A DNA stretch of 64,000 nt from NCBI GenBank assembly GCA_026770025.1, contig JAMXDE010000007.1, forward strand, positions 2,790,001 through 2,854,000. Direction: 5' to 3'. A program made the position numbers and the translations under genes. This DNA comes from Craspedostauros australis (lineage: Eukaryota > Bacillariophyta > Bacillariophyceae > Mastogloiales > Achnanthaceae). Of this stretch, positions 20,151-31,194 are shown piece by piece. The notes beneath the pieces are model-generated. The model was not told where the DNA came from, did no database searches, and saw only the letters and a program-made list of their open reading frames with translations. Positions within the stretch are counted from its first letter, which is position 1. Each line of letters begins with the position of its first letter.

Positions 20151-21109
20151 GTTGGCTCTGAGCGATTGTGTCGTTACTGTCTTGAGGTGTATTGGCTGCT
20201 GATCGATGCTGAGATATTCTTCGTTGACAGGATCACGTCGCTCTGAGTGTGGGTGAGTGCGTTTGTCTCAATTCGCTCAGCCTGAGTTGTCTCGTCTTGT
20301 ATTGTCTTGCCTTGTTCGTCAGAGATCCGATCTTCCTTTGTCGTTGTCGTCTTTGTCAGCATCGGCTGCCGAGTAGCTCGTGCCACAATGGTTTCGATAA
20401 CGCTGCGACGAAGGAGAGGGAGGGCTGGTTGGTGGCGGATGTTGTCGTTGTTCCTGTTGGTGCTGTTCACCCCGCTGCCCATCAGTCGCCGCATGCACGA
20501 GCTACTCCGGCATGGATGGTCATTGGCAGATCAACCTCAAACGACAGCAACAACCAACAACAACAGAGACTGTGGGCACGTGTGAGGAGCACATGGGAGA
20601 AAGAGAGAGGATTAAAACGCCTGCGTGTCAACTCAAAATGACTGCAGGTGAGCAGTTGGTGTGATCAGCGTGGTCAAAGATACCATCGCTTCCAACAGTG
20701 TTTGGAAGTTACAACAAATGACCAATTCCAACAACTTTGTGCACCAACTAGCGAACACATCAATGTTGTCGAACACAGTTGGTCGATGGACAACTATGAT
20801 GCAAATCTAGAAAGAGAGTGGTCGCTCTATTCCGCAGAGTTTACTTACTTGCTAACCCTTCGACGAGGTCATCGTCGAAGGTATGAGATTTTGTTTTGGT
20901 CAGCAAACTCAACCAGTCGAAGAGTTGCGGGCTGGAATGTGATTCGATTGTGTACTCATACTTGGAAGCAGAGCAGAGACACTCCACTACTCTGACCAAC
21001 CTGCCTCTCTTTTCCTACTCTTGTCGTATGGCGCACATGACTTCTCGGATGTGAGACAAAAATCCACTGTCCTTCACTCTCTCTCTCTCCCTGTTCTGCT
21101 CTCCCCCTT
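20151..21109. other. Intergenic
   Basis: About 960 bases. A plus frame at 20307-20585 encodes a short hydrophobic segment followed by Asn/Thr repeats and is not convincing. A CT-rich tract lies at 21075-21110. Confidence 0.4.
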
Positions 21110-22430
21110 TTACAGCTGCTCGCGCTCCCGGCGCCCTGTCACCAGATGCCACAGCCGCCTCGGGCTTTGATCATGGCGTGGTGCTTCACAGATTGGCACC
21201 GCCGATGCTTGCGGCGCGTGCGGCTCAACATCCCCAACAAATGCGACGTTGAGCATCATGTGACGATCCGAGCCGCTGAGCGGAATGCGCAACGGGTTGG
21301 GTGCCAGCTGGAGATTCCTGCCACTGAAGCAGTTCGCGCGGCGCAGTTGGGTTGCGGAGATTCTGTATTTGAGACAGATGCCTTCGAAGGTATCTCCCTT
21401 GTTGACTTCGTGTTCTGCATAACATACGACGGAGGCGTTGGTGATGTTCGATTCGGGATCCGTTGTTGAGATTGATACTGGTGACGCCGTTGGGGTAACG
21501 TCAGCTTGTGGTGCAACTGATCTGTCACGCAGGGATGATGCCAATGACCTTCGTGAGGTGGATGGCGACATCCGGTTGCTTCGGCCATCATCACTGTCCT
21601 CGATCGGAGCCACATCTGCGATGGGAATGTGTTGAGAGTCAAGGCCGCGGTTGTTGGTTCCTTCTCTCTCGGGATCCTCATGGATGGAAACAGGAGGAGG
21701 AGTGGAGTTGCTGCTGCCATTATCTCCGCTCAGATTGTGCGCCGAAGCCTCACCGTGCGCACGCACACGAGTGGAAGGACGATCGCAAAGACATGCGCTC
21801 ATATTCTCAATTGCTGTTTGTGCAGCATCCATGTCCTGGGTTTGCGTCATCCCAGTGTCAGCGCTGACAGAACAAGGTGATGATGCAAGCAATCTTGGGA
21901 AGCATCGGTGGGATGCGTGGTTGTCTTCTGCCATGATGTCGCCTGTCATCGGATCGAGCAATGACAAGAATGAAGGCGGTTGGCTGGTCCCTCTTGTCTC
22001 CGTTGCCCAACATCTCAGCGTCATGCCTTGGATCTCCACACCAGTGTTGGCGTCGATGCTGGCGCTGACCCCTTCGTCTCTCTTCCCAGCAGAATCAGAA
22101 GCAGCATCAACACTGATGTTGTTGCCGTCGTCACTTTTCCTTTTTTGTGTTTCGATTCCTTCAAAAAGTGTTCCATTCGTTTCTTCATTGTTCTCTGGGA
22201 CTCAACTTGAACGTGTTGGTCTAGCGAATCACACAGCAGAACTTCAAGTTCAACCTCATTCCTTCGCATACAAACGTTTATAGACGTTAATCTTGATATT
22301 TCAAAATGCAGTCAGGTCCTTTGTGTCAGCGATTGGCATCAATTGTGTATCTGCCTTTGCCGTCACCTCTCTTGTGCACCAAAGATACGGTCGCTGTTGA
22401 TGGTGGCGAAGACTCTTCGCCTCCATCCAT
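21110..22430 (-). CDS. LysM-domain protein, two exons
   Basis: 382 aa. Exon 1 (22430-22367) begins ATGGATGGAGGC and ends in phase 1 at a GTGACGG donor. Exon 2 starts at 22194 after CCCAG, and the junction makes a Glu codon. The intron is 172 bases. The protein is mostly Ser/Asp/Thr-rich and disordered. Near residues 285-335 it holds a LysM domain: 'EHEVNKGDTFEGICLKYRIS' then 'QLRRANCF' and 'LRIPLS', matching the known pattern of 'H.V..GDTL..IA.KY.VS...L...N'. Eukaryotic cytosolic LysM proteins of this layout (TLDc-less, LysMD1-4-like) have poorly known roles; peptidoglycan/chitin binding is the general LysM function. No signal peptide is seen, so an intracellular place is likely. Confidence 0.82.
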
Positions 22431-22527
22431 CCATGCGATACTCTCTCACTTCATAATCCCTTGGTTATGTCATCGTGTGGCACCGCACAAAGTATGGAGG
22501 AATGAAGACAACCAGGACGTCGTGATC

Positions 22528-23110
22528 GCTGAGCCTCCGCGTGATCGTGATGGTGGTCGGCCTCATCTTCAATGAGCGAACGAGGATGGCGCGGGAAGCC
22601 TGTTCGGGTGCCTTCGTCGGATTGCAGCCTACCCATACATGTACAGGACCACGCACGTCGTGATGCACAGGTACACGAGTACTTCCATCTGCCACAGCGG
22701 CAACAACCTGGACCGCTTTCTCGTCGGCAGACAGTTCATTTTCTTGTCAGTCTTCGCGTTCAATCAGTGCGGTACGCCCATCGACTCTCTGATCATCGAG
22801 TATCGCCGTTGAGATCTGCTCACGTCTCAGCCCACCACGACGGGCAGAACGGCCCAATGCACCGCGCTGCATGCTGGACGACGCCAACAGCCGCTTCACG
22901 ATGCACGGTCACGCGGCGGCTCTTGTTTTGGAGTCGCATCGGTATGGCTTGCTGACATACGCATACGCATACGCATTCGCCGTCGCGCTCAATGCGCTTT
23001 TTGATGGCAAGGCCACCAAGTGGAATGGAGTATTATCATCAAGGCCGACGGTGGCACAGACGACAACGCAGAAGCTGACAGCAGCATTCTACATTCATAC
23101 ATCACACGAA
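22528..23110 (+). pseudogene. Decayed multi-pass membrane protein gene
   Basis: Protein-like segments lie in order on the plus strand but in different frames: a hydrophobic 'LRVIVMVVGLIF' followed by 'RTRMAREACSGAFVG' (about 22528-22620), then 'THVVMHRYTSTSICHSGNN' and 'LVGRQFIFLSVFAFNQCG' (22630-22800, ended by a stop at 22810), then 'CMLDDANSRFTMHGHAAA' (about 22870-22990). The frame changes and stop indicate loss of function. The motifs recall a diatom membrane-protein family with GRQF..V..VF..N and a 'HYTTH' region, but I cannot name it with certainty. Confidence 0.5.
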
Positions 23111-23238
23111 GCGATGCATCAGCAGTGGCAGAAACAGAATTGAAGCACGTGCGTCTCGTCTGCACAATGATCAATGAGGTGGTGGACGCAGGGGACCGCG
23201 CCGAGCAAAACGGAAGACGGGCTGCAGGCATCTGCTGA

Positions 23239-23621
23239 TCACGGCCAACTATTCTGGAAATGGGCAAGGGTACTGGGTCTGCCAGTGGAGTATGTGAGTT
23301 GATTGGCTCCCATTATGGATGCAACCTGCAACACCAACATCGCATCGTGTTGTCATTAATCCTCCTGGTGGTTGGATCATGAACATACGACCGCCGTTCT
23401 TTGCGTCAACTCATGATATGCAGTGTTTGATGGACTATGTTCATGTCTATTGTGTTATCTGCACGTCAATATATATTCTGCAATGCGTACTTGTATCACG
23501 GGTTTGGACTCATCGGTCTCTCCCTCTTCTCTCTCGCTCTCTTTGTCTCTCTCTCTCTCTGCTCCATTTCGCAGCGGCGATCCACCCGTCATCTATTATA
23601 TAGTACGAGTGCGATGATTCT
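23239..23621. other. Intergenic with pyrimidine tract
   Basis: 383 bases. A CTCTCC/TCTCTC tract at 23516-23565 is the only notable element. It lies downstream of the ABC transporter gene. Confidence 0.45.
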
Positions 23622-25773
23622 CTAATAGAACTTGGTGGACTTGTGCGTGAGAATGCCGAGGGCTGACAGACGGAACAGCACAAAGAGTGCGAGGAGGACC
23701 AGCCAGTACCAGTACGTGTCATCCTCCTCGGCATCCATGTTGCTGATCACTCTCTCGCACTTCTCGGCTGGATCGCACGATGCGAATTCTTGCAACACCA
23801 TCAAGCGAAGAGCGTAAGTCAAGGAGCAAAGGTACTGCGCCCATCTCAACCACGATGGAATGAGATCAGTGGCCACGAAGAATCCTGCGAACAGCATCTG
23901 CGGGACGAAGAGCATGGGCAGCAGTTCCGTTGCCGTCTTCGGATCTTCCACTGCTGCTCCCAATGCAACGGCCAGTGCGGCGGAAACCATGGCCAGGGCA
24001 TAGTTGATGAGGAGGAACCATCCGAAGCCCATCTGGAAGTCGATCATGTAGAAGGTGATGATGGACAGGCAGAAGATCTGGCCCAAGGTCAGGACGGCCT
24101 CGACTGTGAGACGGGACAGGAAATAGGCGAAGATGTTGTAATGGTTGGTGGAGTATTCGCGCAGGAAGACTGGGCGTTGGGAAGGGAACTGGAGCAGCGC
24201 ATCGTCAGCCGTGCCAAACATGGCCATGAGCAGGACGACGATGAGGGCGCCCCAACGACTTTGCACGTTTGTTTGCTTGGAAGGATCCTCCGCGCCGACA
24301 TCCCAGAAGATGACGCCGATGAGGATGCCCAGAAAGATGGTGAGACCGTATCGTGTTCCCACAGCTCCGACGTCGCGCTTCAGGTTGATGAACTCGCGAC
24401 CGAACAGAAGGCGGAGCTGCGTGAGGATGCCGACCTGGCGCGCATCGAACTTGTCATCGTCCATTCCGGTGGAATGATTGGTGATGCCAAGAGCGTCGCG
24501 GCCAGTCTCGTTGAGTCCATCCAACGGCGGTGCCATGTCACGCTCGTCGATGGGGAAGAATCCGTCCTTCTCCAGCTGCTTGATGTCCTTGGCCTGGGCC
24601 ACTGCCATGATGTGGTCGGACACGTTGTAGTACTGCGGGACTGGGCTGTTGCGCTCCGCGAAGTGCTGTGGGATTGCATCAACGGCTCCCTGGTACATGA
24701 CGCGTCCCTTGTTCATGAGGATGAGGTGGTCGAAAGAGTTGAAGATCTCGCTGGACGGCTGGTGGATGGTGAAGAGAACACTGGCGCCAGCGTTGGCGAC
24801 CTTCTTCAGCACCTGGCACAGCTGGACGGCAGAGAAGCTGTCCAATCCGGATGTCGGTTCGTCCAAGAAGACAAGAGCTGGCTTGGTGACCAGCTCCACT
24901 CCCACGGATGTTCGCTTGCGCTGTCCGCCGCTGATGCCCTTGATGAGCGGTCCTCCGACGATGGTGTCGGCGCAATCCATCAAACCGAGCTCGGCGAGCA
25001 TGCGGGTGGTCAGCATCTCGATTTCCTCGTCGGTGGTGGATCGTGGAAGACGCAGCTTGGCGGAGAAGCGGATGGCCTCGCGTGGGGTCGATGTGACTGG
25101 GAGGGAATCATCCTGTGCCACGAAGGCGATCTGCTGACGCACGTTGATATCGGTAGGGTCGACGGTGTAGTTGTTGAGACGGACGTCAGCATCGATGGTG
25201 ATTGCACCTCCGGTGGCGGCTCTTCCGGCCAGGATGTTGAGGAGGGACGTCTTGCCGGCTCCACTATTGGTCGTTGGGGTGATAGATGTGGGTGGATCAA
25301 TGTGAATGGATAGAGTGGAATGTGTGGAGGTTGAGAAATGTGCTTTGGTATGTTGATGCAGATAGCGCAATTGGTACAGCGTGGAATTACATGATGGCAA
25401 ACATCCCAACAGAGCAACTATGTCAATGCAATCGATTCATCAGGAACCCGCTTGTCATACAATCGTACCTTGGTCCCATGATGGCTGTGGTTTGCTTGAC
25501 TGGGACTTCTCCCCACACCTTCTCGAGAAGCATACGATCGTCCTTGCCATCCTTGCCTGCCAAGGTCATGTCGACATTGGTCCATGTGAGCGTCTTGCCG
25601 TCACGTTCCGCGAATGGATCACCGCGAATGGACATCGCAGACGCGGTGGTTTGGGCATCGTTGGAGTTGTCATGAGATAGCTTGTGGTTTGTGGCGTCGT
25701 CATTCACGCCAATTTCAACGTCCTGCATGGTTGCAGCGTCGGTGTCGATGTTGATGTCGTTGATGGTTGTCAT
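23622..25773 (-). CDS. ABCG (WHITE-type) half-transporter, two exons
   Basis: ATP-driven membrane exporter of the ABCG subfamily, which functions as a dimer and moves lipids or hydrophobic compounds. Exon 1 (25773-25469) and exon 2 (25263-23622) are joined across a 205-base intron (donor GTACGA, acceptor CAATAG). The junction completes the Walker A 'MGPSGAGKTSLLN' (about residues 99-111). Further motifs: 'GGPLIKGISGGQRKRTSVGVEL', the ABC signature; Walker B 'LVFLDEPTSGLD'; H-loop 'TIHQPSSEIFN'. The C-terminal half has about six hydrophobic spans beginning 'RYGLTIFLGILIGVIFWDVG'. Total 648 aa, normal for half-size ABCG, with NBD before TMD. The substrate is unknown. A long antisense frame on the plus strand is a shadow. 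Confidence 0.95.
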
Positions 25774-28301
25774 GTTGATTGAATGGTACGAGGATTGATT
25801 ATGTCGTTGCTGTTCTTGGTTTGTATGCGGTGGTGGCTGCGTTCGTTAGTGTTGTTGCTGTTGTTGTTTATGACGGTAGGAATGATGAAGGTGACGATGA
25901 CGTTGTTGTTTTGGATGAGTTGGTTTTATGAGAGGCTGTTGGTTTGCTGTTCCTTGCGATTTGATTTTGTGAGGAGAGTTGGGAGATCTCCGATGCGTCC
26001 GCGATCTTTCCGCTTTTTCCCCTTGTTTGATTTTTGTTGTCGTCCGTTTCTGGAATTCGCAGGATCAGCATCATCGATGTTCTGCGACGAGATCAAATGA
26101 CACAAGAAGGTGTTCCTGATTGTTCCAACAACACCGGTGTGGAGAACCTGCTTTCGCCTCCATATCGATGAGGTGGAACGAAGGATCTTTCTGGAATCAT
26201 GATGTGTCCACAGCACATGCTCGCAGACGTACATATGAGTAGCTCGTACACTGGAGCGAACAGAGAATGCCAATGGAGACCATGTTCCAGCAACCCGGAG
26301 GCACAGATCGAGTCAAGAGAGAGCGAGAGGGAGAGTAATAACACATCGAACACTCCAACTACCCTCGTCTTGGTAGTATTCAAATGAGTCGTGTAGTATT
26401 CGTGTACCACAGGACGAATACTGATGCAGTCACGAGACTCTTCGTGTGTGATGAATCGTAATGTCTTGATATCTGCAATTGCCGCAACTCTCATGTGGGA
26501 TCGCTTTCTCGTCTCACAGACTGACTTGCGATTCAGATATATTGATTCCTCAATTCCACACCATCTTGTTGACACCTTGCAATTCAGATATATTGGTTCA
26601 TCCAATAGATCTGAATAAGAGGTCCTCAATTGCACAGCTTCAGAATTATGGCAGTACTGGTCATCGTGGACCTGAACGTGCCATCTGATCTTGTCTTCAC
26701 CTCTGTGCTTGCAAACATGCATTTCCTCCCACATGTGAATGCAACAGTGCAAGGCATCATTTTCAGCAGTATTGCTGTGTGAAACTTGTGCAATCTCATT
26801 TCATCATCATCATCATCTTGCATTGCACTCTTCATGCTCACAATTCTGACTTCAACAGATCAGAATTGGGCCAGCTTTCATTAACTTAATCACCTACTTG
26901 AGCACACACACACAATACCAACCATCTACATACTTCATTTTTGGATCTGATCAGTCTCTATTTGAAGTAAGTACCCTGTATTGTATTCTGTTCTATCAGA
27001 GAGAAGAGAACATGGTGAAGGTGTTCCAACTTTACTCGCCTGGAATAGAAATCCTACACAGCGCCCCATGACAGAATAGTGCCTGCTTGTAGCGACGAGG
27101 AAGAGGCGAAGATTCCAGAGTTCTGTGGAGAGGATCAGAGCGGGAGATCTGCTTGCATGTAGAGTACGTACACGTATCCAAAGTATCTCGGTGAGCTTGG
27201 ATGTCTGCTTTGGTTGATCCCAATCTTCCTTTTCTCTTTTCTGCGGCCACTTGCTAGCTTGGAATGAGATAGAGTAGTATCCCATTGAGTACGTTCGTGA
27301 GATGGAACATATTTGTGGGCAATCATCTGAGGATCATTGTGGTAAAGTAGAGTACCTGCTTGATTGCATCACGAATTCGTCTTGCTAACTTCGGAATAGT
27401 CGTTATTGACTGGTTGGATTGAACCGTCGTCTGTGTGCACGATTGGAGCGCTTCACAATCGATACAAAACTGTAGAATGTTGTAAACTACTCTAACTTTC
27501 AATTTCGCTTTTCAGATCGGAATCGCCCAAGACGTTAGTTTGCGTGTTTTACATCCAACACGCATTTGCACTCGCGATCACGCGTTGTCGCGCGTTGATG
27601 CTGACGAACAACGACCAAGGAAAGCGTCCATTCGCTCGGAGCGGAGATCCGTGAAGTACAAACACACTTTACGAGTACTACGGGCTGTGCATGCCGCAGG
27701 GAGAAAATCGCATTCCGGACAGCGCATGAAGGACAACGTTGAAGAGCGAAATAGATGGAATGTTTGGTTCGAAGGCGAGTGGGTCAGTCTGGACTAAAGG
27801 CGCGAGCCCCATCGACAAGAAGGAAATATCAGGACAGGACAAGCCATGTCAAATGTGACATTGCAATAGTCGTATCAAAATGTCATGCGAAGCATCCACT
27901 CGGATTTCAGTGCACAATAAAAATTTGCATGGCCATAAATGTCTCGCTGCAGACAGACCGACACTTGAGACAGAGCGGCTGGCATAGCCCTAACCCAAGA
28001 CCACTATCGACGCAGACATGAACATCAATGGGACTGGGTTGGCATGTCTTCACGAGGCGCTGTGTGCTTTTGTCTCCCAGCGTTGTTGTTGTTGTTGGGC
28101 TACCCACGCTCACGCTGGAGCTTGCTCGTGAAAGATGCGCTGCCAATGTTTGCTTGTGGTTGTCTCTCTCGACCTGTCTATCTTCACCTTCATCACAACC
28201 TTCACATAAATTCCAAACTCCAACAAATTCGAGTCCAAAACCAACTCAACAAGACCAAGCGAAAGCACTAGCAACAGCATCAACACACCAAGACTATCAC
28301 C
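25774..28301. other. Intergenic, 2.5 kb without a confident gene
   Basis: Between the ABCG 5' end and an RGLE gene. Several frames of 60-220 codons exist on both strands (largest minus 26752-26093) but none shows a conserved motif or plausible composition. A CATCATCATCAT microsatellite lies near 26801-26815 and a CA run near 26904-26914. Confidence 0.45.
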
Positions 28302-28889
28302 ATGACAGCCACCAGATCCGTAAAGTTCGCCGATGAGGTCGACAACCAGCTCGACACGATCGTTGAGATCGAGACCCTGCGCGGACTGCAACAGAAAGAA
28401 CGACAGCAGCGATGGTACTCCAGAGACGAACTCGACGAGCAGCAGGCGGCCGACCTACAAGGCGAACACGACACCAGAGGCCTGGAAAGACAATCCGAGA
28501 AGGTCGACCTGCAGCGATCCACCGCCACCCTCGACGTGATCCGCGCCGTGCTGGAGGAGCAACACCGCCAGCGAACACAGGCAGATGAGGACCTTCAGAA
28601 GCTGGCGCATATCAGCAGCGAACTGTCGGCCGCGAGTCGCAAGACAGCGAGGAAGGTTGGCAAGCAGGACGCCGCCTGTATCCCGGAAGCCGCAGAGATG
28701 GACGCCGAGAGAAAACGACGACGCTCCCTCGCGAAGAAAGAGAAGGAGGCGAGGTTGCAAGCGGAAGCCATCACGAAGAGGATTGGCGGTGGCAGATCCC
28801 TCTCACCAACACGATCGAAGCAGGTTGGCCAGACAACCAGGCGGCCACCAGTTGGCGCGCAGGGCCGCACCCACAGCCGAAGACAGTAG
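28302..28889 (+). CDS. RGLE-family protein, copy E
   Basis: 195 aa, plus strand, starting CACCATGAC. Landmarks: 'RSVKFADE' (5-12), 'TIVEIETL' (19-26), 'QRWYSRDELDEQQAADLQ' (36-53), 'DTRGLERQSEKVDLQR' (57-72), 'LDVIRAVLEEQHRQ' (77-90), then 'ISSELSAASRKTARKVGKQDAACIPEAA' (104-131). The spacer between the WYS and RGLE motifs is about ten residues shorter than in C and D. The C-terminal basic tail (about 135-195) is Arg/Gln/Gly-rich and carries a 'SLSPTRSK' motif. Function unknown. The gene is oriented opposite to copies A-D. Confidence 0.8.
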   Translation: MTATRSVKFADEVDNQLDTIVEIETLRGLQQKERQQRWYSRDELDEQQAADLQGEHDTRGLERQSEKVDLQRSTATLDVIRAVLEEQHRQRTQADEDLQKLAHISSELSAASRKTARKVGKQDAACIPEAAEMDAERKRRRSLAKKEKEARLQAEAITKRIGGGRSLSPTRSKQVGQTTRRPPVGAQGRTHSRRQ

Positions 28890-30262
28890 ATCACCTGATC
28901 CACGCGTTCTCCATTCAGCTCTATCCGCTAACTGCATAAAATCAACTTCACAATCAAATTTTCACAATGGTCCTACTACTGTAGCCTAGCCTAGTCTAGT
29001 ATTTCCGATTCTCAGAATTCTCCATCGTGTTTGGGGGGAAGAACGCAAAGCGACTCCTGCAGACATTCGCGCAGCCGAGAGACGTGCAGAACCTGGCTCG
29101 TTGTTGTAGCAACGTTGTCTGTATGAGAGTGACGTTGAGCCTGTTGAACTTTGGTGCACAAGTGCGTGGCAGAGCTATAGTTGAGAGGTGAAACGCTCAT
29201 GGATTGATGACAACGAGTTGAGATGGAGAGAGAGAGATGCAGCATTCTGTATCCCGCGTTCTGTCTGGAGTGCCCTTGCCCTCCACTTGCAGTGCACGAG
29301 TCGAGAGAAACGACAGGCTACTCGTAATCTGAAGTCGATCTTCTACCCGACACAAAGGTGACCAGAAGCATGAAGCGCGCGAGTATCCGGAAGCCCAGAG
29401 AGAGAGAGAGAGAGAGAGAGAGCGCGGCGGAAGTGCAATACCAACGCATCCTGTGCCTGTCTCGTCCCACGAACTATGAAAGATCGCAGCCCATTCGTTT
29501 CTCTGCTTGTCTGTCTGCAACCTCTGGCTTGCTTTGCTGTTTCGCTACCCCGTCAATCTTAAACAGGATCTGAACAAGGAAAGATCTCAGACAGATCAAG
29601 AAGTGAGGTAGAAAAGGTGGGTCCTGATTTGGATAGATCGTATAGGATCATCGTAGACAATAACTGCGATAAGATCCGCCTTGACGATGTCAGTATCCAC
29701 GAAAGGACGCTCTTCGCACCTATCTCCACACAGTCTCCCCATCCATCCCGCATTGAAGTTGGGCGACGTTCGTTCCAAAAGTGCGCATGTTTGCTCCTCT
29801 TCCTTGACATCTTTGTCTCGAAGTATCAACACCAATACTTTCGCCATGATCTCGTGGGCCGGTGTACCTGTCTCACCGTGTCATTGGGATTCACGATCTC
29901 ACAATTCGATGCGAAGCCTCTGTTCGCCACAATTTCCATCCGATAATTCTGCCACCAACAACGATGGTCGATGGGCCTGCTCCATGATTCCTCACATCAA
30001 AGAAGAGAAGGCACGCCAATTCATGTGGAGATGAATCAACAGCCGCCATGTCTGCCCATGGTAGACAGATCATCACTATGTTCCTTCTTCTGTGACTGAT
30101 TCACATCGTTACGCTGATGTCTCCGAGTCTTCCATGATTGCAGTCCTCACAAAATCCAACATCTCCTCTTAGCACACCAACAACAATACAAACATTGCCA
30201 CAGACAGCATACTATACTCCACTCTCTGCACTTCTGCTTACTCTCCACGAAACCCACTCACC
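28890..30262. other. Intergenic
   Basis: About 1.37 kb between two plus-strand RGLE genes. It contains an AG microsatellite (29397-29423) and short frames of no recognisable content. Confidence 0.4.
29397..29423. repeat. AG dinucleotide microsatellite
   Basis: About 13 uninterrupted AG units. Confidence 0.9.
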
Positions 30263-31036
30263 ATGACTCCCAGCACCAGCAGCACTGCCAGCTCCACCAG
30301 CACCAGCGCACGCTTCGTGAGCTTCGCGGAGAGTCAGAACGTAGTCATCGACATCGAATCCAGAAGTTCGTACACTGACGACGAGAAGCAACAGCTCTGG
30401 TTTTCCAAACGCGAATTGGCCAAGCTGCAGAAGAAAGACAATCGTCTGCTGTGCCGAGTCGCTCGTGACGAGACGATGCATGCCACCATGGCGAAGGCAA
30501 GAGCAACCGGTGCCTCCGAATCGAGCACGTCCGATCCAGCGGGCAATGGGCCATTGCCAACAAACACTGCAAGCACAATCACTACTATTGCTGCCGCCGA
30601 CGACTGCCTGAGAGGATTGGAATCTCGATCTCCGGCAGCCGCGCTGCAACGCAAGGTGGTCATGGTGCAAGTCATCCAGACCGTTCTGGATGTGCAGCGT
30701 CAGCAATGGATCTCAGGCATTCACGACGATGTGTCCGTAGCGCGTGCAAGTCGCGATCTCTCCCGCAGCTGCAGACGCCAAGCACGCAATCGGGCCAAGG
30801 CAGATGAAGCAGGTATTCCGGAAGTTGTCGCGATGAACAAGGCAAAGAAACGACGAGCGATGGAGAAGAAGTTGAAAGCGCAAGCGGCGAAGAGCGCGGC
30901 GGAGGCAGCAGCATTGCAGAAGCAGTCGGCGAAGCCACTTACGAGTGCGTTCACATCATCCAAGATCCGCAAGATGCTCAGCAAGGCGCTGCGGCGGCAA
31001 CGGATCTTCACGCAGCATGCAGTCGATCGATCGTAA
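30263..31036 (+). CDS. RGLE-family protein, copy F, with insert
   Basis: 257 aa, start CACCATGAC. Landmarks: a Ser/Thr-rich N-terminus, 'RFVSFAES' (17-24), 'VVIDIES' (27-33), 'LWFSKRELAKLQKKDNR' (45-61), 'CLRGLESRSPAAALQRK' (115-131), 'VQVIQTVLDVQRQQW' (135-149), 'HDDVSVARASRDLSRSCRRQARNRAKADEAGIPEVVA' (154-190). About 40 extra residues rich in Ala, Thr and Ser separate the WFS and RGLE motifs, unlike in the other copies. The tail is Ala/Lys-rich and ends 'SSKIRKMLSKALRRQR', similar in style to the tails of B-D. Function unknown. Confidence 0.8.
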   Translation: MTPSTSSTASSTSTSARFVSFAESQNVVIDIESRSSYTDDEKQQLWFSKRELAKLQKKDNRLLCRVARDETMHATMAKARATGASESSTSDPAGNGPLPTNTASTITTIAAADDCLRGLESRSPAAALQRKVVMVQVIQTVLDVQRQQWISGIHDDVSVARASRDLSRSCRRQARNRAKADEAGIPEVVAMNKAKKRRAMEKKLKAQAAKSAAEAAALQKQSAKPLTSAFTSSKIRKMLSKALRRQRIFTQHAVDRS

Positions 31037-31194
31037 TCCTGCTTTCGATAGAAACGAAGTGTAAAGTCTACGGTAACTGAATGCTGGTATGCATACCTCT
31101 AATTCTTTGGACTTCACATCGCAGACACTGCTACTCTGTTTCTATTCTGTTGTTGGCACAGGACGAGGAGTTCGATTCAGTCCTTACTTTAGAG

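Noticed and set aside
23790-25313. 507-codon plus-strand open frame
   Set aside because: It is antisense to the ABCG gene exon 2, where all diagnostic ABC motifs lie. A biased codon use keeps the opposite frame open.
25350-25385. tRNA D-arm-like sequence TAGCGCAATTGGTA
   Set aside because: It lies inside the ABCG intron and no anticodon or T arm with a pairing acceptor stem follows.
26093-26752. 219-codon minus-strand frame
   Set aside because: Its composition is rich in Cys, His and Ile without a motif, and no splice or start context supports it.
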